This document shows, piece by piece, positions 31,348 through 38,478 of a DNA stretch of 40,109 bases (position 1 is its first letter; every line of letters starts with the position of its first letter). The position numbers and the translations under genes are program-made. The notes under the pieces are model-generated. The model had not been told where the DNA came from, did no database searches, and saw nothing but the letters and a program-made list of their open reading frames with translations. Source of the DNA: Methanobacteriota archaeon (GTDB lineage Archaea > Thermoproteota > Thermoprotei_A > Sulfolobales > Sulfolobaceae); contig JAFMDM010000002.1 in assembly GCA_017857195.1 (NCBI GenBank), forward strand, positions 1 to 40,109, given 5' to 3'.

Positions 31348-31554
31348 ATGAAAGAGAGGGAAGTAGAGGCAAGAAGACTAACCGGGAGGAAAGTGGTAAA
31401 GGGGAGGACTTACCAATACGAATACTATACCCTTCCACTAAACCTCTACGTCCCAAAGTCAATGGTTGAGAAGTTTGGTACTAAGTTCTACCTTCAGGTT
31501 GATGAGGAATCTGGAATGATAATAATAAGACCTAAAACTGAAAAAGATCAATAA
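31348..31554 (+). CDS. Small AbrB/MazE-like (SpoVT-fold) protein
   Basis: The 68-aa basic protein reads MKEREVEARRLTGRKVVKGR, then YYTLPLNLYVPKSMVEKFGTKFYLQVDEESGMIIIRPK. The core LNLYVPKSMVEKFG...DEESGMIIIRPK resembles the swapped-hairpin AbrB fold (strand, I/VPK-like turn, helix, D-x-E-x-G-x-I-I-I-x-P). Such proteins are small dimeric DNA-binding regulators, or antitoxins when paired with a toxin. No toxin gene follows. A leaderless promoter and a perfect palindrome upstream support a regulator, possibly autoregulated. Confidence 0.6.
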   Translation: MKEREVEARRLTGRKVVKGRTYQYEYYTLPLNLYVPKSMVEKFGTKFYLQVDEESGMIIIRPKTEKDQ

Positions 31555-31676
31555 TTCTTACGATCAATTAGATTTTGAGTCCTTTAGAGATATGAAGGGA
31601 ATTCGACGGAAATAGAAAGATGAATTTAGGGTATGGGCCTGATTTATTATTGTGACAACGATGCTCATACTGAACT

Positions 31677-31730
31677 AGGTGTGATGAGGGGATTAGTACT
31701 GAGCGTGATGTAAGAACCCGCGTCTGACCT
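31677..31730 (+). ncRNA. Candidate C/D box guide sRNA
   Basis: The order and spacing are those of archaeal 2'-O-methylation guides. C box GTGATGA is at 31681-31687, followed by an 11-nt guide (31688-31698) and D' box CTGA (31699-31702). After a 2-nt spacer come C' box GTGATGT (31705-31711), a 12-nt guide (31712-31723) and D box CTGA (31724-31727). The bases AGG before C and CCT after D can pair as the terminal stem. A TTTATTATT box at 31642-31650 lies ~27 nt upstream. Targets were not identified; the D guide is AAGAACCCGCGT. Confidence 0.65.
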
Positions 31731-31791
31731 TGAAAAGGAACAGTAAAACATGTATTGGATGTAAGAACATATCAACACTAACATATATCTT

Positions 31792-31809
31792 TGTTCAAAA
31801 AATTGAACA
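31792..31809. promoter_or_regulatory. Palindromic operator-like site upstream of glutamate synthase
   Basis: TGTTCAA-AAAA-TTGAACA is a perfect 18-bp inverted repeat. The TTG...CAA-type arms and AT-rich centre resemble binding sites of Lrp-family regulators, which control amino-acid genes in Sulfolobales. It lies ~210 nt upstream of the glutamate synthase start. Confidence 0.45.
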
Positions 31810-32019
31810 GATTTAATCACCTAGTCCATTGTCTAGCAAGGTACGTGATAATGAAAAAGTTCGGACTTATTAGTACGAAGAATGTAATTAGAAGTACTAA
31901 ATTAGCAAGAGCTAGATTCGATTATCGTAAAGTATAATTATATAAGGCTTGACGTGCTGTACGATTTTCATCAATTAAAGTATAAAGGAATTGAAGTTTA
32001 AGTTCATCTTCGATCGCCC

Positions 32020-34134
32020 GTGATAATTGATAGATACATTGACATTCCAAAGCAAAAAGGGGTAGAATTTTGGGATATACAGAGGATATCATATATAAGA
32101 AGACTTTCGTCGACAGGCAAAGGAAATCTTACGTTAGAGAGAACTAGTTCGTTGAGAGTACTTGATAGGGTAAACTTTAAGCTTATAAAAAAGGGAAGAG
32201 GGTCCAATACTGCCAGGAAAATACTAGGAAAGGAGCTCTCTGCTCCCATATACCTTGGCGACATGTCTTTTGGGGCACTTAGCGGTGTGCCCAATATGGT
32301 AATAGCAGAGGCAGCTGACAGAACCAATACACTTGCAGGGACTGGAGAAGGAGGACTTAATCCAGCTGTATCTAAACATAGCAACATATTGGTTCAGTGG
32401 GCCTCAGCCAGATTTGGTGTTAGTATAGAAACACTGACCAAAGGTATAGGTATAGTGATAAAAATTGGCCAGGGAGCTAAACCTGGTATAGGTGGACACT
32501 TACCTGGATCCAAGGTCACTGAACCAATATCGCTAACCAGAAGGATACCCAAGGGTCTCGACGCCATATCACCAGCGCCGCACCACGATATTTATTCCAT
32601 AGAAGATCTCGGGCAAAGGATAGAGTCCCTGAAGGAGGCAACTGGCAAGCCTGTATTAGTGAAGGTAGCTGCTACTAACTATATTCCATATGTGGTATCA
32701 GGGATAGCGAGGATGGGAGCCGATGGCGTAATAATAGATGGACACGGAGCCGGTACAGGTGCTACACCCGTGATAGTGAGAGACAACGTTGGTATACCAG
32801 TGGAGATGGCCGTGGCTGCGGCTGACAGGGCCTTGAGGAGGGAGGGCAGGAGGGATGGATTCCTAATAGTTGCTGGCGGGCGAGTAGGTGACGCATTAGA
32901 TGCAGCCAAGTTGATGGCATTGGGGGCCGACATCGTAAACTTAGGGACTAGTGTTCTCATAGCAATGGGATGCGTAATGGTACATAAATGCCATATTGGT
33001 TCATGTCCAACAGCATTAACCAACAAGATCGATGGGAGTAGGGAGATTGATTTTAATTTCGCTTTAGGTAAAATAAATAACTTTATAAGAGGATTTATAG
33101 AAGAGCTCTCAGAGATAGTAGGCGGTGTAGGCCTTTCATCCATAGACCAGTTAGTAGGGAGAAGAGATCTATTGAAAGGTAGTTCCCTCACCCGAGATAC
33201 GCTTAACGTACTGGGTGTTGAGGGAATACCAGAGGATTCGGATCCCGTTATGAGAAATTGGGAGTCAAGTGACGTCATTTCTCATCTCCATGAGTTGGCT
33301 TCAAAGGGTGTTCCCACAATAGTCAGCATGGGGAGTAACGCACCTCCTGATGTACAACCACCTCGAAGAATCACGGATTGGCTAAGAATAGATGGGGCAC
33401 AAGTTACTAGGCCTTCCATAGATCCTTACAGGGAGCAGATAGACACAAGGATCAAATTGCTCGGGGGCACACTTGAGTTTTCTGCACCAATGGGCATAGA
33501 TCTAAGGGGGAGCCCAAGAGCAATAAGGGAGGCAATGGAATGGGCAGCCCTGGCAACCAATATTCCGGTTCTGGTAGAGGACGTGAACCCTGGCTATGAG
33601 GAAATCTCCATATCCAGCGAAGTTAATGGAGCAGGATTGTGGGAGAGATCGCCAAGAGAGGGAAAGTATTGGATGATAAATAACATATCAAAGGGGTTAG
33701 AGATAGTGGAGAATAATAGAATAGCAGGACTGATTCTTGAGGAATTTGAGGAACCAGTAGAGGTTATGACGTCAGAACTGGATACATACCTAAAGAGGTT
33801 GGGCGTAAGAGACAGATACGACATTATGGTAACGGCTGAGAGTCTTAGGGACGTTGGTGACGTAATGAAGTTAGTGGGATTGGGCGCAGAAGTAGTGTTT
33901 CTACCCTGGAAAATAATGGAACTGGCATTAGGAGATGGAGGCAGAACCAACCTCTTTGAAAAGTCGTTTAACCTTATTGCTGCGTCAAAAAGAGAAATAT
34001 CATTGTTGGCAGGGGCAGCGGGAGTATATAACGTCTATAACAGTATAATAGGAAACAGGGAACTCCTAAGGAACATTAATCTGAACAGTGAAATAAGCAG
34101 GAGGCTTAGAGTCAAGGTGGCGGGTTCTCTATGA
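32020..34134 (+). CDS. gltB: Glutamate synthase, FMN/Fe-S barrel plus central-like domain
   Basis: The 704-aa protein's first ~400 residues form the FMN-binding glutamate synthase barrel: GDMSFGALSG, AGTGEGGLNPAV, QGAKPGIGGHLPG, SPAPHHDIYSIEDL, IIDGHGAGTGATP and GCVMVHKCHIGSCP, with Cys318, Cys324 and Cys329 for the [3Fe-4S] cluster. The C-terminal ~250 residues resemble the GltB central domain (VTRPSIDPYREQIDTRIKLLGG). In bacterial GltB that domain lies before the FMN domain, so here the order is inverted. The start is GTG 32020; the stop overlaps the next ATG by 4 nt. It would make glutamate from 2-oxoglutarate and ammonia delivered by the partner protein. The electron donor (ferredoxin or NADPH) is unknown. 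Confidence 0.9.
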   Translation: MIIDRYIDIPKQKGVEFWDIQRISYIRRLSSTGKGNLTLERTSSLRVLDRVNFKLIKKGRGSNTARKILGKELSAPIYLGDMSFGALSGVPNMVIAEAADRTNTLAGTGEGGLNPAVSKHSNILVQWASARFGVSIETLTKGIGIVIKIGQGAKPGIGGHLPGSKVTEPISLTRRIPKGLDAISPAPHHDIYSIEDLGQRIESLKEATGKPVLVKVAATNYIPYVVSGIARMGADGVIIDGHGAGTGATPVIVRDNVGIPVEMAVAAADRALRREGRRDGFLIVAGGRVGDALDAAKLMALGADIVNLGTSVLIAMGCVMVHKCHIGSCPTALTNKIDGSREIDFNFALGKINNFIRGFIEELSEIVGGVGLSSIDQLVGRRDLLKGSSLTRDTLNVLGVEGIPEDSDPVMRNWESSDVISHLHELASKGVPTIVSMGSNAPPDVQPPRRITDWLRIDGAQVTRPSIDPYREQIDTRIKLLGGTLEFSAPMGIDLRGSPRAIREAMEWAALATNIPVLVEDVNPGYEEISISSEVNGAGLWERSPREGKYWMINNISKGLEIVENNRIAGLILEEFEEPVEVMTSELDTYLKRLGVRDRYDIMVTAESLRDVGDVMKLVGLGAEVVFLPWKIMELALGDGGRTNLFEKSFNLIAASKREISLLAGAAGVYNVYNSIIGNRELLRNINLNSEISRRLRVKVAGSL

Positions 34135-36026
34135 TATATCAGCCTTCTGGGTGCGGAGTGTTTGGAATACTAAGGAAAAAGGAGAGCCGCCGAATAACAG
34201 GAAAAGAGGTATTAAGGGCTATAAACAGGGTCAAGCATCGAGGGAGCGAACTTGGGGCCGGATTCGCAGTCTTTAGTGCAGAAAGATCCGATAGGGTTAG
34301 GCTCAGGGCATTTACCAGGAGTCCTGATCTCGTGACCGACAGATTAAGCGCGATGGGAGTTAAGATTGACGAGGTGATTATAAATAGAAACTTTGGTGAA
34401 TTATGTGACTGTTCTCTCTCGGTAATAGATGAGCCATCTGTTAGAAGGGCAGTGAGGCGTGCAAATGAAATAATGTGGGAGGAGGGAGAGGGCAGAATAT
34501 ATTCAATCGGAAGGTCTCTCCAGGTGCTTAAAGGAGTAGGTTATCCTGAGAAGGTGGCTAACGAGACACAAATCGGCGAGACTGAGGGGGATTTATGGCT
34601 TGCACATACCAGACAACCTACCAATTCACCTGGATATTATCCGTTCTGGTCACATCCATTCTCTGGGTTCGACGTTGCAGTCGTCCATAATGGTGATGTA
34701 AGTTCCTTTGGTGCAAATGTGGAGTTTCTTAAATCAAGGGGGGTCAGGAGCTTTGTTGGTACAGATAGCGAAGTAATCGCTATGCTGTTCGAGGAGTTGT
34801 TAGAGGAAGGATTGAGTGTCGAGGAGGCAACACAAACCCTAGTGGGTGAGAGGGAGTTTGTAAGAGGGACATCTCTAGACGGGCCATTTACGGCAGTCTT
34901 GGGTTACTATGGTGATGATCTCTATCTAATTGTAATCGCGGATAAGGCTAAGTTCAGGCCAGCTGTGATAGGAGAGGATGAGAACTTTATCTATGCTGCC
35001 AGTGAAGAGAGTGAGATTAGGGAACTAAGCGATGAAGCACGGGTTTGGACCTTGAAGCCTGGGGGATATATGATAGCTTCCCTGAAAAGGGGCATCATAA
35101 GATATGGCCGAGAACCTCCGCTACCACCATCAATGAAAACTCCATCGAACGCCATAGACATTAGAAATCTTGATTATAGAACAATAAACGAGATTATAGC
35201 CAAACTCGCGAAGGAGGGAAGAGAGGTAACACTAATCAATGCCATGGGTCCAAGATTTTTAGGCATCACTCTCCCTCGGTTAGGAATAAGGAACGCCAAG
35301 GTTACCGTTTATGGCACTGTTGGAAACTGTTTGGCCAACCTAAACAATGGAAATACGTTCTATATCTACGGAAACGTCGGTGATGATGCTGCGGATACCA
35401 TGCACTCCGGAAGAATAGTGATAATCGGGGATGCTAGAGACGTTCTAGGCCAAGCTCTACAGGGAGGAGAAATATTTGTGAAGGGCAACGTTGGAAACAG
35501 GGCGGCAATCCAGATGCGTGAGTATAAGGACTCGAGGCCCTACTTGGTGATAGGAGGGACCTTTGATGACTATTTGGGCGAATATATGGCAGGAGGAGTA
35601 GCAATAATTTTCAATAAAGAGGACAGAGAATTAGGGAATCATATAGGATCGGGTATGGTAGGTGGTAGAATATTTGTAAGAGGATACGTGAAAGGGGATC
35701 ACATAGGACTCGGGATAAACAAGGTTGAACTAATCAGGTTCTTGAAGGCACTTGGTATGAGAGGACTTATAGATCCTCAGAAGATTGACGAGATGAAAGA
35801 ATTAAGCTATTTCGAGCTGAAACCGCTGCTTCCTCCCTCGGCCCGAGAGTTTGCCGAGAAAATATTTGAGGACAAGGTGGGCGCTCCTACTGTTGAGTAT
35901 AGACATCTTACACAAACTGAAAGGGAGGAAATTGTACCCATAATCTCCTACTTTTCAAGTGCTACAGGAGAGGAGTTCATCCCATTAATGGAGGATAAAT
36001 TCACCGTAATATCCAGAGGAAAGTAG
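34131..36026 (+). CDS. gltB: Glutamate synthase, glutaminase (GATase II) plus GXGXG domain
   Basis: The 631-aa protein begins MIYQPSGCGVFGILRKKE. Cys8 is expected to become the N-terminal nucleophile after removal of a 7-residue propeptide. The GATase II domain shows RVKHRGSELGAGF, WLAHTRQPTNSPGYYPFWSHPF, VVHNGDVSSF and GTDSEVIAM. From about residue 350 it continues as a GXGXG beta-helix (VYGTVGNCLANLNNGNTFYIYGNVGDDAADTM, GGEIFVKGNVGNRAAIQM, GMVGGRIFVRG). It hydrolyses glutamine and hands ammonia to the partner barrel. It is coupled to the upstream gene by an ATGA overlap. Together the two genes hold all four GltB domains in a re-ordered, split form. Confidence 0.92.
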   Translation: MIYQPSGCGVFGILRKKESRRITGKEVLRAINRVKHRGSELGAGFAVFSAERSDRVRLRAFTRSPDLVTDRLSAMGVKIDEVIINRNFGELCDCSLSVIDEPSVRRAVRRANEIMWEEGEGRIYSIGRSLQVLKGVGYPEKVANETQIGETEGDLWLAHTRQPTNSPGYYPFWSHPFSGFDVAVVHNGDVSSFGANVEFLKSRGVRSFVGTDSEVIAMLFEELLEEGLSVEEATQTLVGEREFVRGTSLDGPFTAVLGYYGDDLYLIVIADKAKFRPAVIGEDENFIYAASEESEIRELSDEARVWTLKPGGYMIASLKRGIIRYGREPPLPPSMKTPSNAIDIRNLDYRTINEIIAKLAKEGREVTLINAMGPRFLGITLPRLGIRNAKVTVYGTVGNCLANLNNGNTFYIYGNVGDDAADTMHSGRIVIIGDARDVLGQALQGGEIFVKGNVGNRAAIQMREYKDSRPYLVIGGTFDDYLGEYMAGGVAIIFNKEDRELGNHIGSGMVGGRIFVRGYVKGDHIGLGINKVELIRFLKALGMRGLIDPQKIDEMKELSYFELKPLLPPSAREFAEKIFEDKVGAPTVEYRHLTQTEREEIVPIISYFSSATGEEFIPLMEDKFTVISRGK

Positions 36027-36051
36027 TTTCAGTCCTCACACGGGTCTTCAT

Positions 36052-37089
36052 CTATCTGACCGGAGTTCTTTTCATCATCAAGTCTTCCAATCTTCTTCTT
36101 CTCTCTTCTAAACTCAAACTATCTTGTTCCGGTGGAGACTTAAAGTATAGTGAGCACACCTCCTTCAAAGGACCTCCCTTCCTCTCTCCTAAGAAAATCT
36201 TGGCAAGCTGAACCAACTCAAGTAGAGGAACAACCGCATTAGGCCCATCATAGGTCTTCATGGAAACGTCCACTCTCACTGGAACGCCGAAGGAATATAT
36301 CCCTTCTATTACCATATAACTTACTCTCCTGTCTCCTAGGAAACCTACATAATCGGAGGTACCCGCTGTCACCTCAGCACCGTCAGAGACCGTAGCGATT
36401 AAATTACTCTTAAGACCCTTTTTCAGTTCTTTCCTCCATCCCTCGAGTGATATGGTCGCCTCAGTGGTTCCGGCTATGTCGACTTGATATGACCGTACAA
36501 CCTTCACACCTCTTTCGCGCAAAAATGATATTATTCCCACATGAGCAGCAGTACCTCCAATTTGACTTAGTAAGTCATCACCGAAAATAGGGATTTTTGA
36601 CTGATAGAACTTTTGACCTAACTCCTTTGCTACGGCAGAGGGTGTGGTGTTTATGAACGCAGCACCAGCCTCCAAGCTCTCCTCCGCATAAAATCGGGAC
36701 GCTTTATCGGTTCCAGTAGGTAGCAGGGAGACCACTACCTCAGCTTTAGTGCGTATAAGTTCGTCTCTAACACTTACGGGCTGATCGTCTGACTCATCTA
36801 TAATGTCACTTAAAATGCCCTCTCTTCCATCCAATGTGGGTCCCCTTAAGACGATCAGATCATTTCTAACTTCCGTATACTTAGCAACGACGTTGGGAGG
36901 TGAAAATATGGCCTCTTTAAGTGGCTTCCCCACCTTCCTCTTATCTATGTCAAAGGCGGCCACTATTTCGATAGGTTCCTCCAGAAATTTATGCATACCA
37001 TATATATCATGTTTATTATTAAATAATTCTAATGATTGAACAAATGCTGAGGACGCGTTGCCAACTCCTACTAAGGCCACTCTGACCAT
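36052..37089 (-). CDS. ino1: myo-Inositol-1-phosphate synthase
   Basis: It isomerises glucose 6-phosphate to L-myo-inositol 1-phosphate for archaeal phosphoinositol lipids. The NAD-binding start MVRVALVGVGNASSAFVQSL, the segments VVVSLLPTGTDKASRFYAEESLEAGAAFINTTPS, FGDDLLSQIGGTAAH and YNV-like DVSMKTYDGPNAVVPLLELV are typical. The 345-aa length fits archaeal enzymes, which are shorter than eukaryotic ones (~530). It begins at a TAATG junction with nuoN, an unexpected partnership for a lipid-precursor enzyme. The gene's end is convergent with the glutamate synthase. Confidence 0.92.
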   Translation of the reverse strand: MVRVALVGVGNASSAFVQSLELFNNKHDIYGMHKFLEEPIEIVAAFDIDKRKVGKPLKEAIFSPPNVVAKYTEVRNDLIVLRGPTLDGREGILSDIIDESDDQPVSVRDELIRTKAEVVVSLLPTGTDKASRFYAEESLEAGAAFINTTPSAVAKELGQKFYQSKIPIFGDDLLSQIGGTAAHVGIISFLRERGVKVVRSYQVDIAGTTEATISLEGWRKELKKGLKSNLIATVSDGAEVTAGTSDYVGFLGDRRVSYMVIEGIYSFGVPVRVDVSMKTYDGPNAVVPLLELVQLAKIFLGERKGGPLKEVCSLYFKSPPEQDSLSLEERRRRLEDLMMKRTPVR

Positions 37090-38477
37090 TATACCACCAG
37101 CAAAAAGATCAGTGGAGCAATAAATCCTATTGTCACGGTCAAGATAGAGGCTAAGATTACACTATCTCTCTCTGAGGTTAACGGTAGGCGTAGATTTCCG
37201 GACTTGAACATCTCCCTTATGATAGGAATGTAGTAGCCAGCAGATATGGCACTATTTATGACGCCTAATACTAGCAGCCAAGGTTGACTGAAACTGGATT
37301 CGAAGAGAAAAAGCTTACCCCAGAAGCCCAAGAGTGGTGGAATTCCCAGTAGACTGAGGAGGAGCAAGGAAACACTTATGGCTAGAGATCTATCACTGGA
37401 GGAGAGACCATTAAGTACTGAAAGGGAAGTATCCCCCGTTGCTCTATCCAAGGCATTTATAAATAGGAAAAGCCCAGCCTGCGCTATGACATATGCGATT
37501 GTCTGAACTGCTATGGCGACCTCAGCTATTTGAGGCTGGAATACTATCATGGAGAAACCTATCATCAGGAAGCCAACCTGGGTAATGCTACTAAATGCCA
37601 ATATCGCTGAGAGATCTCTTCTTGAAAAAGCGGTAACATTTCCTACTACCATACTCCCCACAGAAATAATGGCAAAAGCCAAGAAGAGGTAGAGATCGTA
37701 GGGTTGAGCTAACTTAACAAACTGGAACACTCTGAGAAGGGCAGCTATACCTATAACTTTAGACGTAGAGGATATGAAAGATACAGCTACCCTATCAGAG
37801 CCGGTGTATACATCAGGAAGCCAGGCCTGAAACGGAAAGGCGCCTATCTTGAAGCTGAAGGCGACTATAAGGAAGAAGGAACCCAGGAGGAACAGAGGGT
37901 ATATGGGATCCGCGACAATCAGCGAGAAGCCGAATCCAGAGGATAGTATATACAGAGAGAAACCAAATATCATCAGCGAGCTTGAGACTAGACCCATCAC
38001 AAGATACTTGATCCCAGCATCGGCCGAACTATAGTCCTTCCTGATCATGGCTATGGCATATGAAGCCGCGGATGCTATTGCCCAAGCCGAAACTATGACC
38101 AACACATTAGCGGCTAAAGATATGAAGATCGTCCCCAATAAGGTAAGGAGAACCAGTGACACGAAGGAAGTCCTAGTTTTCCATTCAACAATTGTATTGT
38201 TGGCTCCAAGTAACGTGATAAGAGTTGCTATGGCCGCGGCAATAGAGAGAAGGTAACCAGTATCGTCTAGAACAACTGTATTAGAAAATGCATACCCGTG
38301 AATTCTTAAACCTAGGCCCAAGCTTACAACTATTATAGAGATTATTACGCTTACTATTGCAGTCCAAGAGACTCTGCTAAACGAAGACTCTGAGCCATCG
38401 TCCATATACAGTATGGTTACTGCAACCGCAGTTAATAGAGCGGTTGGAATTCCCAATATCAGGTCTCCGACGTTCAT
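37089..38477 (-). CDS. nuoN: NADH-quinone oxidoreductase-type subunit N (NuoN)
   Basis: The 462-aa antiporter-like membrane subunit of complex I has about 13-14 predicted spans. The NuoN signature FSFKIGAFPFQAWLPDVYTGSDRVAVSFISSTSK is present, with Lys residues in the proton path (FKIGAFP and SSTSK), and ILAFSSITQVGFLMIG downstream. The ATG at 38477 is one base from the nuoL stop, and the stop overlaps the ino1 ATG. NuoN and NuoL are directly adjacent, without the usual nuoM between them; nuoM may be elsewhere or upstream outside the window. Confidence 0.93.
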   Translation of the reverse strand: MNVGDLILGIPTALLTAVAVTILYMDDGSESSFSRVSWTAIVSVIISIIVVSLGLGLRIHGYAFSNTVVLDDTGYLLSIAAAIATLITLLGANNTIVEWKTRTSFVSLVLLTLLGTIFISLAANVLVIVSAWAIASAASYAIAMIRKDYSSADAGIKYLVMGLVSSSLMIFGFSLYILSSGFGFSLIVADPIYPLFLLGSFFLIVAFSFKIGAFPFQAWLPDVYTGSDRVAVSFISSTSKVIGIAALLRVFQFVKLAQPYDLYLFLAFAIISVGSMVVGNVTAFSRRDLSAILAFSSITQVGFLMIGFSMIVFQPQIAEVAIAVQTIAYVIAQAGLFLFINALDRATGDTSLSVLNGLSSSDRSLAISVSLLLLSLLGIPPLLGFWGKLFLFESSFSQPWLLVLGVINSAISAGYYIPIIREMFKSGNLRLPLTSERDSVILASILTVTIGFIAPLIFLLVV

Positions 38478-38478
38478 C

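Larger units (their letters stand above)
31555..32019. other. Regulatory/non-coding spacer before the glutamate synthase operon
   Basis: This 465-nt spacer contains a C/D box sRNA candidate (31677-31730), a perfect palindrome at 31792-31809, a 28-codon ORF at 31851-31937, and a TATA-like GTTTAAG (31996-32002) before the GTG at 32020. The word GATGTAAGAAC occurs twice (31708-31718 and 31759-31769). Confidence 0.5.

Noticed and set aside
32679-33278. 199-aa open frame on the minus strand
   Set aside because: It is antisense to the conserved glutamate synthase barrel and has shadow-type composition.
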